The notes under the pieces were generated by a model. That model saw only the letters and a list, made by a program, of their open reading frames with translations. It searched no databases and had not been told where the DNA came from. A program made the translations under genes and the position numbers. Positions 1-10,558 of a stretch of DNA of 64,000 nt are shown here, piece after piece; the stretch's first letter is position 1; the number at the start of each line of letters is the position of its first letter. The DNA is taken from contig NZ_LFIO01000381.1 in NCBI RefSeq assembly GCF_001187535.1, positions 248,001 to 312,000 on the forward strand. The letters are read 5' to 3'. The stretch comes from Rhizobium ecuadorense. GTDB taxonomy: Bacteria > Pseudomonadota > Alphaproteobacteria > Rhizobiales > Rhizobiaceae.

Positions 1-88
1 CCTTGTCGCGGCCCATGCGCTGCGATCGGCCGCCGGCCAGCACGACGCCTGCTATATCGGATCTGTCGAGTGAGAATTCTGTCATCAT
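1..88 (-). CDS. mobA: Molybdenum cofactor guanylyltransferase MobA, N-terminal fragment
   Basis: Only the first 29 codons lie in the window; the gene runs off the left edge. The translated start carries VVLAGGRSQRMGRDK, the nucleotide-binding signature of MobA-type nucleotidyltransferases, which attach GMP to molybdopterin to make the MGD form of the cofactor. Two ATG codons are adjacent (85 and 88) and the outer one is used here. The start lies 6 bases after the stop of the DMT transporter gene, so the two are probably co-transcribed. Family assignment is firm for the motif; the rest of the protein cannot be seen. Confidence 0.85.
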   Translation of the reverse strand, partial: MMTEFSLDRSDIAGVVLAGGRSQRMGRDK

Positions 89-94
89 CCTGCC

Positions 95-1003
95 TCAAAC
101 CGGTGAGCGCGGCGCGGATTCCTGCGCGATCGGCGGCACGCGGCGCTTGGCTTCACGATAGAACGTATAGAGGCCGGAAGCGATGACGATCGCAGCTCCG
201 AGCAGCGTCCAGTTGTCGGGCACTTCGGCGAAGAAGAAAAAGCCGAGCAGCGAGGAAAAGATAAGGCTGGTATAGCGGAATGGTGCGACGAAGGAGATTT
301 CGCCGGTGCGCATGGCGAGGATCACCGACTGATAGCCGACGAGCACCAGCACCGAGGCGAGCAGGAGATGTCCGAGCGACGTGGCGCTAACCGGCTGCCA
401 GCCGCCGAGCACCGGGAGGAGCAAAGCGCCGAAGACGGAGATGGAGACGGCGGTGATGACGGTGATCATCAGCGAGGGAATCTCCGGATCGATCGAGCGG
501 GTGGCGAGATCGCGGCCGGCCGTCGTCAGCACCGCGCCGACGCAGAGCAGGGCGGCGGCGGTGAAACCTTCCGGTCCGGGGCGGATGATGATCATCACTC
601 CGACGAGGCCGACTGTTATCGCCGACCAGCGCCGCCAGCCGACGGGCTCGCGGAAAAAGAGCGCAGCGCCGAAGGTGACGACCAGCGGCAGCGATTGCAG
701 GATCGCCGAGGCATTGGCGATCGGCATCATCCCGAGCGCGGTGATATAGGTGACGGCGGATAACATCTCGCAGATGATGCGGAGAATGATGATCGGCTTA
801 AGCACGAGGCGCCAGGAGCGCAGCGCGCCCATTTTCCTGGCGATCAGATAAACGAGCAGGCTGGTGAAGAGGCCACGCAGGAACATGATCTCGCCGGCAT
901 TCATATAGGCGACCACCGATTTGGAGAGAGCATCGCTCGCGGAAAAGCCGGCCATCGCCATGCTCATATAGATGGCGCCCTCAGTATTGCGTGACCGCGG
1001 CAT
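95..1003 (-). CDS. DMT (EamA) family transporter, ten-helix inner-membrane permease
   Basis: The 302-residue protein is almost entirely hydrophobic helices, in the two-EamA-domain layout of drug/metabolite transporters. It contains FREPVGWRRW near the end of the first half and ends in a short basic tail. The substrate cannot be told; members export metabolites or amino acids. The open frame continues to 1150, but the extension is charged and unlike a membrane protein, and the ATG at 1003 has an AAGGGAA ribosome site, so that start was chosen. It lies just upstream of mobA on the same strand. Confidence 0.85.
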   Translation of the reverse strand: MPRSRNTEGAIYMSMAMAGFSASDALSKSVVAYMNAGEIMFLRGLFTSLLVYLIARKMGALRSWRLVLKPIIILRIICEMLSAVTYITALGMMPIANASAILQSLPLVVTFGAALFFREPVGWRRWSAITVGLVGVMIIIRPGPEGFTAAALLCVGAVLTTAGRDLATRSIDPEIPSLMITVITAVSISVFGALLLPVLGGWQPVSATSLGHLLLASVLVLVGYQSVILAMRTGEISFVAPFRYTSLIFSSLLGFFFFAEVPDNWTLLGAAIVIASGLYTFYREAKRRVPPIAQESAPRSPV

Positions 1004-1345
1004 GAAGAGATTCCCTTTACCTGTGCGCCCCTTCTTAGTCGGGAAGATACATGAAGGGAATCGGATGAATGTCACACCCGGGATAAATCGATGACGCACC
1101 GCACAATGGTGCTGACGCTGGGGTAGGTGTGTGTTTGGGACACCCAGCAAGTCAGCGTTTTACAATGCAAATTCCGATATTTCCAACGCGTCGATCGAGA
1201 CTTCCGACCTCCTTCGGCGATGAAGCTAATCACTGGCCGAGATCATCGGTCATAGGCGTTTTTCGTTTGTCCGCGCGGGAAACGGGTGGCTGCATCGCCG
1301 GATGTTTGCGATCCCGGATGCCTCGACAACTGAGGAGAAACGGAC
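1004..1345. other. Intergenic region with divergent promoters, no gene seen
   Basis: This 342-base gap separates the leftward DMT transporter from the rightward SDR gene. Open frames that cross it are short, lack ribosome sites or are extensions of neighbours. I saw no strong inverted repeat or RNA gene. The last bases hold the GAGGAG ribosome site of the SDR gene. Confidence 0.5.
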
Positions 1346-2113
1346 ATGGCACTTCTGAACGACAAGGTCGCGATCATCACCGGCGCAAGCTCCGGCATCG
1401 GCCGCGCGGCGGCGAAACTTTTTGCGCGGGAGGGTGCGAAGCTGGTGGTCACCGGTCGGCGACAGGCGGCGCTTGATGCCGTCGTCGGCGAAATCGAGGC
1501 GGAGGGCGGGCAGGCCGTCGCCATATCGGGCGATGTCCGGGACGAGACGCTGCAGGCAAGGCTCGTCGAGACTGCGGTCTCACGCTTTGGCCGGCTCGAC
1601 ATAGGTTTCAACAATGCCGGCATCCTCGGCGAGATGGGGCCGGTCGCCGGGCTGTCGCTCGAGGGTTGGCGCGAAACGATCGAGACCAATCTCACCGCCG
1701 CCTTCGTCGGCGCCAAACACCAGTCGGCGGCGATGGGAAAAGGCGGCGGGTCGCTGATCTTCACCTCCACTTTCGTCGGCCACACCGCCGGCATGCCTGG
1801 GATGGCCGCCTATGCGGCTGGTAAGGCGGGGCTTATCGGCTTCGTGCAGGTGCTCGCCGCCGAACTCGGCCGGCAGAACATCCGCGTCAACGCGCTGCTG
1901 CCCGGCGGCACCGATACGCCGGCTGCGATCACCAACGCGCCCGATGCGACGCCGGAACTGCTCGCTTTTGTGGAGGGGCTGCACGCGCTGAAGCGCATGG
2001 CCCAGCCGGAAGAGATCGCCAATGCGGCGTTGTTCCTGGCCTCCGACATGTCGAGTTTCGTGACCGGGACCGCGATGCTCGCCGACGGCGGGGTTTCAAT
2101 CAGCCGGACGTAG
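1346..2113 (+). CDS. SDR family NAD(P)-dependent oxidoreductase
   Basis: A 255-residue classical short-chain dehydrogenase. The cofactor motif TGASSGIG is at residues 12-19, NNAG at 89-92, and the catalytic Ser, Tyr and Lys are near residues 141, 156 and 160. The C-terminal GTAMLADGGVSISRT matches the usual family ending. The length is that of a single Rossmann-fold subunit, normally tetrameric and cytosolic. A GAGGAG ribosome site precedes the ATG. No neighbour suggests a pathway, so the substrate is unknown; automatic names such as glucose 1-dehydrogenase would be over-specific. Confidence 0.9.
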   Translation: MALLNDKVAIITGASSGIGRAAAKLFAREGAKLVVTGRRQAALDAVVGEIEAEGGQAVAISGDVRDETLQARLVETAVSRFGRLDIGFNNAGILGEMGPVAGLSLEGWRETIETNLTAAFVGAKHQSAAMGKGGGSLIFTSTFVGHTAGMPGMAAYAAGKAGLIGFVQVLAAELGRQNIRVNALLPGGTDTPAAITNAPDATPELLAFVEGLHALKRMAQPEEIANAALFLASDMSSFVTGTAMLADGGVSISRT

Positions 2114-2139
2114 GATGGGTGAGGGCGGGATCGGCAGGC

Positions 2140-2240
2140 TAAAGCGCGTCGCGATCTTTCAGATTCGCTTGTCACGCTTTAGGTCTCTGTTTTTAGCATG
2201 TCTTTATCGCAAACCGCTGCACCGTTTTGCGAGACATGCT
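2140..2240. repeat. Rhizobial intergenic palindromic element, two hairpins
   Basis: Two inverted repeats lie side by side downstream of the SDR gene. The first has TAAAGCG at 2140-2146 facing CGCTTTA at 2175-2181. The second has AGCATGTCT at 2195-2203 facing AGACATGCT at 2232-2240, with further pairing inside. From memory, elements of this type are scattered between genes in Rhizobium genomes. It may also end transcription between the SDR gene and the convergent GntR gene. Confidence 0.6.
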
Positions 2241-2326
2241 CCATGGTCGCGGACCTGTTGAAATCCATCCGCCACCGATGCGCCGCGGGCCTATGCGGCA
2301 TCGAGAGGCGCGGCCCCGCGTGCGGT

Positions 2327-2989
2327 TCATTCGGCGCCGGCAATGCGTGAGAAAGCGGCGAGAACAGTGCGCTCAGACTGCATCAGATACACCTCAAGTG
2401 CCGCTGAGGCTTCGGCCGTCATCCCTGCCTCAAGCTTTTCAAGGATCGCCGCATTGAGGTCGACGTAAGGAGCGTGCAACAGCTCGGGCTCGGAAAGCAG
2501 GCCGAAGCTGAGTCGCAGCTCTGCGGCGATCTGCGCATAAAAGATGTTCAGACGGTGACTGTCGGCGAGATCTACGATCGCCGCGTGAAAGACCATGTTC
2601 TCACTGCCGACCATGCCCCAGTCCTTGGCCTCGCGCGCGAGCTTGGCACGCGTGACGGCCGCGCGCATGCGTGCCACCGCCGGATGGTTGGGATACGCCT
2701 TGGCGAGCGCCTGGCATTCGATCACACGGCGCACGCGATAGATGTCGATGATCGAGGCCATACTGGGTGTGGCGACAAAAACGCCGCGATTCGGCTCGTG
2801 CCGCAAGAGCCCCTCTTTTGTCAGGAGGCGGAATGCCTCACGCAAAGAGTTGCGCGATACATCCAGGCCTGCACTTAGCGCTGTCTCGGAAAGGCGCTGG
2901 CCCGGCTTCAATTCGCCAGCAATCAGTTTGTCGCGGATTTCCTCCGCCAGCCGCGACGCAAGCGCCGATGTGATATTTTGTTCGACCAT
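2327..2989 (-). CDS. GntR family transcriptional regulator, FCD subfamily
   Basis: A 220-residue regulator with an N-terminal winged helix (about residues 8-70, ending RHEPNRGVFVATPS) and a C-terminal all-helical FCD ligand domain of the FadR type. Such proteins are usually repressors released by a carboxylic acid or sugar acid. It is divergent from the NRAMP-pxp operon, which it probably controls. The frame is open to 3070, but the ATG at 2989 has AGGGG upstream whereas the one at 3070 has no ribosome site. The ligand is inferred to be 5-oxoproline or a related compound from context only. Confidence 0.85.
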   Translation of the reverse strand: MVEQNITSALASRLAEEIRDKLIAGELKPGQRLSETALSAGLDVSRNSLREAFRLLTKEGLLRHEPNRGVFVATPSMASIIDIYRVRRVIECQALAKAYPNHPAVARMRAAVTRAKLAREAKDWGMVGSENMVFHAAIVDLADSHRLNIFYAQIAAELRLSFGLLSEPELLHAPYVDLNAAILEKLEAGMTAEASAALEVYLMQSERTVLAAFSRIAGAE

Positions 2990-3406
2990 CAAAGCCCCTA
3001 ATGCACAGGCACGGATGAAACGTCCGCGCTCTTGCGCATCGATATAGCGGTTTGCATCTCCGGGAGCCATAAGAGGAGTGGCTTGACCACGCGGGCCGGG
3101 TCAACGCTAGGCGCCGTACATGGCCCCCCGGGCAGACAGGAAACGAAAAGTCCGCAACCGCTTCCTTATCGTTGATGCACAAAAGGAGGCAAGCGCCACT
3201 TCGGAATTGGCAGCACTTGCAACAATCAAGGACATCGCGCCCAAGTGAGTTGATTGCCGCCGAATTTTGGTCGCCTGGTAGAACGATATAGAAAAATCGT
3301 TGAACAATCTTGACAGGATTGTAAAACATGTCACCGTGATGCCTGTCAACAAACCTAGGCGGGCCCGCCGAGATTTCGGCGGCGATCTGCACATAAGGAG
3401 GGGTTC
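2990..3406. promoter_or_regulatory. Divergent promoter region of the GntR gene and the pxp operon, with candidate operator
   Basis: This gap of about 417 bases lies between the regulator and the NRAMP gene. The clearest symmetric site is ACAATC at 3304-3309 facing GATTGT at 3317-3322, overlapping a TTGACA hexamer at 3310-3315 that could serve as a -35 box for the rightward operon. An FCD-type repressor bound there would block the promoter. Other open frames in the gap look spurious. Confidence 0.45.
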
Positions 3407-4663
3407 ATGGAACAGTCAGCCATTTCAATTGCAGCCGCTGCGCCGGCGCAGATGTCGGCCAAGTCGCGCCGCGCTGCGCTGATGGCGGCCATCTTCCTGA
3501 TGGCCACGTCTGCCATCGGTCCGGGCTTCATCACCCAGACGGCGACGTTCACAACAAAACTCGGTGCGGCCTTCGCCTTCGCGATCCTTGCCTCTATCCT
3601 GATCGATTTCGTCGTTCAGCTGAACATCTGGCGGATCGTGACGCTGACGAAGATGCGGGCTTCCGATCTCGCCAATGCGGCCCTCCCGGGCTCCGGCTAT
3701 CTGCTCGCAATTCTCGTCATCGTCGGCGGATTGTTCTTCAACATCGGCAACATCGGGGGCACAGGCCTCGGCATCAATGCGATGATCGGCCTTGATCCCA
3801 AGCTTGGCGGGGCGATCAGCGCGCTGCTTTCGATCGGCATCTTCCTGTCGAAGCGTGCCGGCATGGCGGTCGATCGCTTCATTATCCTGGCCGGTATCCT
3901 GATGATCGCCTTGACAGTCTATGTCGCCTTCGCCTCGGCTCCGCCAGTTGGCGACGCGCTGTTCCAGACCTTTCTGCCGTCCACCATCGATTTCGCCACC
4001 ATCACCACCATCGTCGGCGGCACGGTCGGGGGCTACATCACCTATTCCGGCGCACACCGACTGCTCGACAAGGGCACGGTCGGCATCGAGAATCTCGGTG
4101 CGATCAACCGTGCAGCGCTGACCGGCATCGCCGTCACCGGCCTGATGCGCTACGTGCTTTTCCTGGCCGTCCTCGGCGTGGTTGCGGGCGGGGCGGCCAT
4201 CGATGTTTCCGGCGCAGGTGCGAATCCGGCTGCTCAGGCTTTCCAGGCCGCGGCTGGCAACATTGGCCTGCGCATCTTCGGCGTCATCCTCTGGGCCGCC
4301 GCGATCACATCTGTGATCGGCGCCGCTTACACCTCGGTCTCCTTCATCACCATTTTCAAGAAAGACATCACCGAGCGGGCCCGCAACATCGCGACTGTCA
4401 TCTTCATTGCCGTGTCGCTGTTCTTCTACGTGATCATCACCACGCCGCCGGCACAGATGCTGGTCTTCGTCGGGGGGCTGAACGGATTGATCCTGCCGAT
4501 CGGCCTGTCGATCTTCATCTATGCGGCCTGGGCTCGGTCCGACCTGATGGGAGGCTATCGCTATCCGCGTTGGCTGCTGTTGCTCGGCGTCATGGTCTGC
4601 GCACTGACCTGGTACATGGGCTACAAGTCGATCGGCCCGATCTTCGCGCTGCTTGCCGCGTAA
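3407..4663 (+). CDS. NRAMP-family (YcsG-like) inner-membrane transporter
   Basis: A 418-residue multi-helix membrane protein with about eleven hydrophobic segments and the early motif [12 protein letters not shown] typical of the divergent NRAMP branch found in ycsF/pxp clusters. Classical NRAMP proteins import Mn2+ or Fe2+. This branch (YcsG of Bacillus) is always near 5-oxoprolinase genes, so it may move an organic substrate or a metal needed by the pathway; this is not settled. AGGAGG precedes the start. It is the first gene of the rightward operon and is probably controlled by the GntR regulator. Confidence 0.85.
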   Translation: MEQSAISIAAAAPAQMSAKSRRAALMAAIFLMATSAIGPGFITQTATFTTKLGAAFAFAILASILIDFVVQLNIWRIVTLTKMRASDLANAALPGSGYLLAILVIVGGLFFNIGNIGGTGLGINAMIGLDPKLGGAISALLSIGIFLSKRAGMAVDRFIILAGILMIALTVYVAFASAPPVGDALFQTFLPSTIDFATITTIVGGTVGGYITYSGAHRLLDKGTVGIENLGAINRAALTGIAVTGLMRYVLFLAVLGVVAGGAAIDVSGAGANPAAQAFQAAAGNIGLRIFGVILWAAAITSVIGAAYTSVSFITIFKKDITERARNIATVIFIAVSLFFYVIITTPPAQMLVFVGGLNGLILPIGLSIFIYAAWARSDLMGGYRYPRWLLLLGVMVCALTWYMGYKSIGPIFALLAA

Positions 4664-4787
4664 CGGCAGGACGAGGAAAGGTGCGGGCGCGTTTGCGCCC
4701 GGCCCCGCTCTGACTTTCAGAATTGATCACGCTTTCGGTTCGCGACAGCCCGGCCTACATCGTTCGTTATTCACAGGGAGATCTGAC

Positions 4788-5552
4788 ATGACTGCCATCG
4801 ATTTGAACAGCGATCTCGGCGAGAGCTACGGCGCCTGGGGCATGGGCGACGACGCCGCTATGCTGGCCATCGTCTCCAGCGCCAATATCGCCTGCGGCTT
4901 CCATGCCGGCGATCCGCTCGGCATTCTGAAGACTGTCAAAGCCGCCGCTGTCCGGGGCGTTTCGATCGGAGCCCATGTTTCCTATCCCGACCGCGTCGGC
5001 TTCGGACGGCGCGACATGGACGTCACGAGTGCGGAGCTGACGGCCGACGTTATCTATCAAATCGGTGCGCTGAAGGGCGTTGCCGCAGCCGCCGGTGTAA
5101 CCGTCGGTTACGTCAAGCCGCACGGCGCTCTCTATAACCGCATTGCCCATGATCCGAAGCAGGGTCAGGCGGTGATCGACGCCATCAGGGCGGTCGATCC
5201 GGATCTCGTGCTGATGGGCCTGGCCGGTGCACCCATCCTCAAACTCGCGCACAAATCCGGCCTCAAGACGGTGGCCGAGGCCTTCGCCGACCGCGCCTAT
5301 ACGCCCGGCGGGGAACTCGTTTCGCGTCGGGAACCGGGCGCAGTTCTGCACGACGCAAACGCGATCGCCCGTCGCATGCTGCAGCTTGCTCACGAGGGTA
5401 CGATCGAAGCGACCGACGGCTCGACCATCAAGGTCGATGCTCAGTCGATCTGCGTCCATGGCGACAGCCCCGGTGCCGTGGCGATCGCCCAGGCAATTCG
5501 CCAGGCCTTTGAGACCGACGGGATCACCGTTCGCTCGTTCCTGGCGGCATAA
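4788..5552 (+). CDS. pxpA: 5-oxoprolinase subunit PxpA (LamB/YcsF family)
   Basis: The 254-residue product begins [17 protein letters not shown] and continues [12 protein letters not shown], the hallmark of the LamB/YcsF family. PxpA is the subunit of the three-part prokaryotic 5-oxoprolinase that works with PxpB and PxpC to open 5-oxoproline to glutamate with ATP hydrolysis. The full family length is present. The ATG at 4788 follows CAGGGAG; the frame extends upstream to 4653 but without protein-like sequence. It is second in the operon, 124 bases after the transporter gene. Confidence 0.92.
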   Translation: MTAIDLNSDLGESYGAWGMGDDAAMLAIVSSANIACGFHAGDPLGILKTVKAAAVRGVSIGAHVSYPDRVGFGRRDMDVTSAELTADVIYQIGALKGVAAAAGVTVGYVKPHGALYNRIAHDPKQGQAVIDAIRAVDPDLVLMGLAGAPILKLAHKSGLKTVAEAFADRAYTPGGELVSRREPGAVLHDANAIARRMLQLAHEGTIEATDGSTIKVDAQSICVHGDSPGAVAIAQAIRQAFETDGITVRSFLAA

Positions 5553-5572
5553 GCAAATATCGGGAGGAAACC

Positions 5573-6379
5573 ATGATTGCGATTGAGAACCTCGGCCACA
5601 TCGATGCCGAAGCGGCGCGCCTCGCGCGTCGGCGCTATCGGGCCGGCAGTGCCGAGCCGACGTCGGGTGTGGCGCCGGGATTTACCCAGGCAAACATGAT
5701 CGTCCTGCCGCGCGACTGGGCCTTCGATTTCCTGCTCTTTGCGCAGCGCAATCCGAAGGCCTGTCCGTTGCTCGACGTTTCCGATCCCTGCTCGCACATG
5801 ACGCTTCTGGCTCCAGGGGCCGATCTTCGCACGGATCTGCCGCTCTATCGCATTTGGCGCGACGGCAGGCTCGCCGAGGAAATCGCGGATGCGACGAGGG
5901 CCTGGGCGGAACATGCCGATCTCGTCAGCTTCCTCATCGGTTGCAGCTTCACCTTCGAAACGTCGATGGTCGAGGCGGGCATCGAGATCCGGCATATCAC
6001 CGATAAGTCGAACGTTCCGATGTATCTGACCAACCGTGCCTGCCGCCCGGCAGGCCGGCTGCGCGGCAACATGGTCGTGTCGATGCGGCCGATCAAGGCG
6101 AGCCGCGTTGCCGATGCCGCGACGATCTCCGGCCGCTTCCCGGCGGTGCATGGCGCGCCCATCCATATCGGTGCGCCGGAAGAGATCGGCATCCGGGACC
6201 TGTCGAAGCCGGAATTCGGCGATCCGGTGCGTATCGAGCCTGGTGAAATCCCGGTGTTCTGGGCCTGCGGTGTGACCCCGCAGGCCGCCGTGATGGCATC
6301 CGGCGTGCCCTTTGCCATCACCCACGCGCCGGGGCATATGTTCATTACCGACATTCCCGACACCGCCTATCACGCCTGA
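5573..6379 (+). CDS. Putative hydro-lyase, DUF1445 / D-glutamate cyclase-like (YcsI family)
   Basis: A 268-residue soluble protein of the DUF1445 family, with conserved stretches [21 protein letters not shown] and [12 protein letters not shown]. The eukaryotic relative DGLUCY turns D-glutamate into 5-oxo-D-proline, so a role in making or handling 5-oxoproline fits the surrounding pxp genes. The bacterial enzyme is labelled hydro-lyase in databases with little proof. GGGAGGAAACC precedes the start, 20 bases after pxpA. The gene order recalls ycsF-ycsG-ycsI-kipI-kipA of Bacillus. Confidence 0.85.
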   Translation: MIAIENLGHIDAEAARLARRRYRAGSAEPTSGVAPGFTQANMIVLPRDWAFDFLLFAQRNPKACPLLDVSDPCSHMTLLAPGADLRTDLPLYRIWRDGRLAEEIADATRAWAEHADLVSFLIGCSFTFETSMVEAGIEIRHITDKSNVPMYLTNRACRPAGRLRGNMVVSMRPIKASRVADAATISGRFPAVHGAPIHIGAPEEIGIRDLSKPEFGDPVRIEPGEIPVFWACGVTPQAAVMASGVPFAITHAPGHMFITDIPDTAYHA

Positions 6380-6386
6380 GGATCCG

Positions 6387-8018
6387 ATGCGTTTCCTGCC
6401 CGTCAACCTGACGACCCTTTTGGTCGAACTCGACGATCTCGACCAGACGCTGGCACTGTTTGCTTCGCTCGAAACCGATCCGGTGGAGGGCATCGAAGAC
6501 ATAGTGCCGGCCGCCCGCACGCTGATGATCGGCTTTCGCGCAGAAAAGCTCACCGCGGAACGGCTCGCCGGCGAGATCGCCATCCGCGACCTTTCGGCCC
6601 GCATCGCGCCGTCCGACCAGTTCGTCGAAATCCCGGTTCACTATGACGGCGAAGACCTTGCCGATGTGGCGCAACTGACCGGTCTGGCAGTCGAAGAGGT
6701 CATCCGTCGTCACACCGAGAGCACCTTCACCGTTGCCTTCTGTGGCTTTGCCCCCGGTTTCGGTTATCTTGTCGGTGGTGATCCCGCGCTGCAGGTGCCG
6801 CGGCGCCAAAGCCCGCGGACCCGGATTCCGGCGGGTTCGGTCGCCCTTGCCGGCGCCTTTTCCGGCGTCTATCCGCAGGCAAGTCCCGGCGGCTGGCAGA
6901 TCATCGGCACGACGCCGGAAAAAATGTGGGACCTGTCGCGCGATCCGCCGGCCTTGTTCCAACCCGGCTACCGCGTCCGCTTCTTCGATCTCGAAAAGCG
7001 GCCGGTTGCGGTTTCCACTCCGGCGACGAAGGTCGTGGATCCGGGCCCGGCCGAGTTCACCGGCGAGGCCGTGACACTAAAGGTCCTGGCCGCACCCATG
7101 CCGGCACTGTTCCAGGATCTCGGCCGCTTCGGCCAGACCGGCCAGGGCGTGTCCTCATCAGGGGCGCTCGATCAAGGGGCACTCAAGGCCGCCAACCGCA
7201 TCGTCGGCAACGCTGCCGGCACCCCCTGCCTCGAAATCATCCTCGGCGGCTTTTCATTCGAAGTGTCGGGCCGGGCGGTGATGGCACTCACCGGCGCGCC
7301 CTGTCCCATATCCATCCGCGATGCCCAGGGGCGCACCATCGCCGTCGAAACCTATCGGCCTATCTCGCTGGAGCCCGGCGACGTGGTGACCCTTGGTCAT
7401 GCGCCGTGCGGCATGCGAAGCTATGTTTCGATCCGCGGCGGCCTCTGCGTCGGGCCGGTGCTCGGCAGCGCCTCGACCGATACGCTTGCCGTCGTCGGTC
7501 CGGACCCGGTCACTACGGGAACGATTTTGACAGTGAAAACGGCGGTGCAGTCTCTTGACAGCGTATCGCTTTCCGAAGCGCCGGCATTCGCGTTTCCGGC
7601 TTCCGGCGAGATCGTGACGCTCGACGTGATCATGGGACCGCGCAGCGACTGGTTCACCGAGGCGGGCATCGCCAGTCTCTCGGGTCAACTCTGGCAGGTG
7701 ACGCCGCAGTCCAACCGCGTCGGCATCCGTCTTTCCGGCGACACAGCGCTCGAGCGCAAGGACAAGGCGGAACTGCCGAGCGAGGGAACGGCGACCGGCG
7801 CGATCCAGGTGCCGCATAGCGGCCAGCCGGTGCTTTTCCTTGCGGATCATCCGATGACCGGCGGTTACCCGGTCATCGGCACTGTCGCCGAATATCATCT
7901 CGATCTCGCCGGGCAGATCCCGGTCAATGCCCGGATATGCTTCCGGCCCGTGACGAAGTTTGCCGAAGTTCGGCCGCCCGTGCAGGACACCGAAGCGATG
8001 GCGCCCAGAAATAAGTGA
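6387..8018 (+). CDS. pxpBC: PxpB-PxpC fusion, 5-oxoprolinase / urea-amidolyase family
   Basis: The 543-residue protein joins two normally separate subunits. Residues 1 to about 210 are PxpB/KipI (AHS1), with [27 protein letters not shown] and SPGGWQIIG. From about 225 to 540 is PxpC/KipA (AHS2), starting [14 protein letters not shown] and containing [19 protein letters not shown]. Together with PxpA it should form 5-oxoprolinase. The same two domain types make the carboxyltransferase part of urea carboxylase. The ATG lies 7 bases after the hydro-lyase stop. The fusion is clean, with no frameshift. Confidence 0.92.
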   Translation: MRFLPVNLTTLLVELDDLDQTLALFASLETDPVEGIEDIVPAARTLMIGFRAEKLTAERLAGEIAIRDLSARIAPSDQFVEIPVHYDGEDLADVAQLTGLAVEEVIRRHTESTFTVAFCGFAPGFGYLVGGDPALQVPRRQSPRTRIPAGSVALAGAFSGVYPQASPGGWQIIGTTPEKMWDLSRDPPALFQPGYRVRFFDLEKRPVAVSTPATKVVDPGPAEFTGEAVTLKVLAAPMPALFQDLGRFGQTGQGVSSSGALDQGALKAANRIVGNAAGTPCLEIILGGFSFEVSGRAVMALTGAPCPISIRDAQGRTIAVETYRPISLEPGDVVTLGHAPCGMRSYVSIRGGLCVGPVLGSASTDTLAVVGPDPVTTGTILTVKTAVQSLDSVSLSEAPAFAFPASGEIVTLDVIMGPRSDWFTEAGIASLSGQLWQVTPQSNRVGIRLSGDTALERKDKAELPSEGTATGAIQVPHSGQPVLFLADHPMTGGYPVIGTVAEYHLDLAGQIPVNARICFRPVTKFAEVRPPVQDTEAMAPRNK

Positions 8019-8028
8019 GGAGACATCC

Positions 8029-9786
8029 ATGCAGAAAGTCCTGATCGCCAACCGGGGCGAGATTGCGGTGCGCATCATCCGGGCCTGCCGCGATCACGGC
8101 CTGCAATCGGTCGCCGTCTATGCCGATCCGGACATGGATGCGCTCTTCGTCAAGCTAGCGGACCAAGCCTACGGGCTTCCCGGCAGCCGTCCGGCGGAAA
8201 CCTATCTCGATATCGACAAACTGATCGGCATTGCCAAGCGTTCGGGCGCCGATGCCGTTCATCCCGGCTACGGGTTCCTGTCCGAGCGTGCCGAGTTCGC
8301 CCGAGCCGTGATCGATGCGGGCCTCATCTGGATCGGACCGGACCCGCATGTCATCGAAGCGCTTGGCGACAAGGTCGAGGCCCGGCGCATTGCGCTAAGT
8401 GTCGGCGCGCCTCTCGTCGTCGGCAGTGACGGTCCGGTCGAGACCGCCGCGGAAGTCACCGCCTTTGCTGAGAAACACGGCCTGCCCGTTGCCATCAAGG
8501 CGGCGCATGGGGGTGGCGGACGCGGCCTGAAGGTTGCCTTGAAGATGGAGGAGGTGGCGGAACTCTACGAATCCGCCGTGCGCGAGGCCAAGGCCGCCTT
8601 CGGCCGCGGCGAGTGTTTCCTCGAACGTTTCCTCGATCGTCCGCGCCACATCGAGGCGCAGGTGCTGGCTGACAAGCATGGCAATGTGCTCGTTCTCGGC
8701 ACCCGTGACTGCTCGCTACAGCGGCGCAACCAGAAGCTCGTCGAGGAGGCGCCGGCACCGTTTCTGACCGACGCTCAGCGCCAGTCGATCCACGACGCCG
8801 CGAAGAAGATCTGTGCGGCGGCCGGCTACTCGGGCGCTGGAACGGTCGAGTTCCTGCTCGGCGTCGACGGCACGATCTCCTTCCTCGAAGTGAACACGCG
8901 CCTTCAGGTCGAGCATCCGGTCACCGAGGAGACGACCGGCATCGATCTCGTGATCGAGCAGTTCCGCATCGCCGATGGCCTGCCGCTGCGCATCACCGAA
9001 ACGCCTACCCCGCGTGGCCACTCGATCGAGTTCCGTATCAACGCCGAAGATCCGGGCCGTGGCTTCCTGCCGACACCCGGTGCGATCACTGTTTTCGACG
9101 CACCCTCCGGTCCCGGCATCCGTCTCGACACCGGCGTCGGCGTGGGTTCGACCGTTCCCGGCACCTTCGATTCCCTGATGGCGAAGCTGATCGTCACGGG
9201 CAGTACACGTGAGGAGGCGTTGAGACGCGCCCGCCGCGCCCTGAAGGAGTTCCGGATCGAGGGCGTCGCAACGGTCCTTCCGTTCCACCGCGCCGCGATC
9301 GAGGCCGACGAATTTATCGGGGAGACGGGATTCACGGTGCACACGCGCTGGATCGAGACCGGATTCGCCGATCGGCTTTCGGCCGTCGCCCGACCCGAGC
9401 CGGTTGCCGACGGCGACCTGATCCGCACCCACGTCGAAATCGACGGCAAGCGACATGAACTCGGCATTCCCGCGGCTCTTCTTGCCGGTCTCGGCAAACT
9501 TGCGGGCGCGGGTAACGGAGGTGCGACATCACCAAAGACCGAAGACGCAGCGACCATAACCGCACCGATTTCCGGCACGCTGCAGGCTTTCAAGGTCGAA
9601 GATGGCGCGGAGGTTGTTGCCGGTGACTTCATCGCCGTCATGGAGGCGATGAAGATGGAAACCCAGGTCACGGCATCGCGGGCAGGCAAGATTCGGATCA
9701 AGGCAGAGGTTGGCGCATATCTCCAGGCCGGAGCGGAAATCGCCCGCTTCGAGGACCCGCTGTTCTCTGCTCCGCCTATGACATGA
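8029..9786 (+). CDS. Biotin carboxylase with C-terminal biotinyl domain (AccC-like)
   Basis: The 585-residue protein begins [22 protein letters not shown], then has the ATP-grasp glycine loop GGGGRGLK and the [15 protein letters not shown] motif of biotin carboxylase (about residues 1-450). It ends in a biotin carrier domain with EAMKM, the lysine being near residue 542. It should carboxylate its own biotin. No ordinary carboxyltransferase gene is nearby, but the PxpBC fusion just upstream has the carboxyltransferase folds of urea carboxylase. GTGAGGAGAC gives a strong ribosome site 10 bases after the previous stop. Housekeeping AccC normally lacks this fused tail, so a different substrate is likely. 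Confidence 0.9.
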   Translation: MQKVLIANRGEIAVRIIRACRDHGLQSVAVYADPDMDALFVKLADQAYGLPGSRPAETYLDIDKLIGIAKRSGADAVHPGYGFLSERAEFARAVIDAGLIWIGPDPHVIEALGDKVEARRIALSVGAPLVVGSDGPVETAAEVTAFAEKHGLPVAIKAAHGGGGRGLKVALKMEEVAELYESAVREAKAAFGRGECFLERFLDRPRHIEAQVLADKHGNVLVLGTRDCSLQRRNQKLVEEAPAPFLTDAQRQSIHDAAKKICAAAGYSGAGTVEFLLGVDGTISFLEVNTRLQVEHPVTEETTGIDLVIEQFRIADGLPLRITETPTPRGHSIEFRINAEDPGRGFLPTPGAITVFDAPSGPGIRLDTGVGVGSTVPGTFDSLMAKLIVTGSTREEALRRARRALKEFRIEGVATVLPFHRAAIEADEFIGETGFTVHTRWIETGFADRLSAVARPEPVADGDLIRTHVEIDGKRHELGIPAALLAGLGKLAGAGNGGATSPKTEDAATITAPISGTLQAFKVEDGAEVVAGDFIAVMEAMKMETQVTASRAGKIRIKAEVGAYLQAGAEIARFEDPLFSAPPMT

Positions 9787-10558
9787 TCAACCCGCCATCG
9801 ACATTGATCGTCTGGCCGGTGATGTAGGCGGCGTCATCGCTGGCGAGGAAGGTGACCAGGCCGGCGACGTCCTCGCCGGAGCCGGCGCGTTTCATCGGGA
9901 TGCCTTCGACCCATTCCTTCATCAGTTCGCCGGGGGCGTAGCTGCCCAGCAGCTTGCCCCAGGCCTGGTCGTTATAGGCCCACATGTCGGTCTCGATGAT
10001 GCCGGGGCAGAAGGCGTTGACGGTGATGTTTTCGGTCGCGACTTCCTTGGCCAGGCTCTGGGTGATGCCGACCACGCCCATTTTCGAGGCGGCGTAGTGC
10101 GGCGTGAAAATGAAGCCGTCGCGGGCCTGGCCGGAGGCGGTGTTGATGATGCGGCCGCCGCGCTTGTGCTTGCGCATGCGCGATATCGCCTCCTGGGCGC
10201 AGAGGAAGACGCCCTTGGTGTTGACGGCCATGACCTTGTCCCACTCGTTCTCCGTCAGGTCCTCGACGCGGGCGATGGTGATGACGCCGGCATTCTGGAT
10301 CGAGACGTCGACAGAGCCAAATTCCGCCTCGGCCGCATCGTAGAGGGCGATGACGCTTGTTTTGTCGGTAACGTCGCCGATGAAGGAGATCGCCTTGCCG
10401 CCTTCGGCCCGGATCTGCTCGGCAACGCCGTGGACCAGATCCTCGTTGGCCGAAACGACAAGATTGGCGCCTTCGCGGGCAAAACGCCTGGCGATCGCCG
10501 CGCCGATGCCGCGGCTGCTTCCGGTAATGACGACCGTCTTTTGCTCAAAGCGTTTCAT
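9776..10558 (-). CDS. SDR family oxidoreductase, likely polyol/sugar dehydrogenase (1)
   Basis: A 260-residue classical [11 protein letters not shown] at residues 12-19, catalytic Ser near 142, Tyr155 and Lys159, and the ending [13 protein letters not shown]. The sequence resembles the sorbitol/butanediol-type branch. It is the last gene of the leftward sugar-uptake operon and overlaps the convergent biotin carboxylase gene by 11 bases. GGAAGGAAAG precedes the ATG at 10558, which is preferred over an upstream start at 10594. Oxidation of an imported polyol to a ketose is inferred from context. Confidence 0.88.
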   Translation of the reverse strand: MKRFEQKTVVITGSSRGIGAAIARRFAREGANLVVSANEDLVHGVAEQIRAEGGKAISFIGDVTDKTSVIALYDAAEAEFGSVDVSIQNAGVITIARVEDLTENEWDKVMAVNTKGVFLCAQEAISRMRKHKRGGRIINTASGQARDGFIFTPHYAASKMGVVGITQSLAKEVATENITVNAFCPGIIETDMWAYNDQAWGKLLGSYAPGELMKEWVEGIPMKRAGSGEDVAGLVTFLASDDAAYITGQTINVDGGLIMS

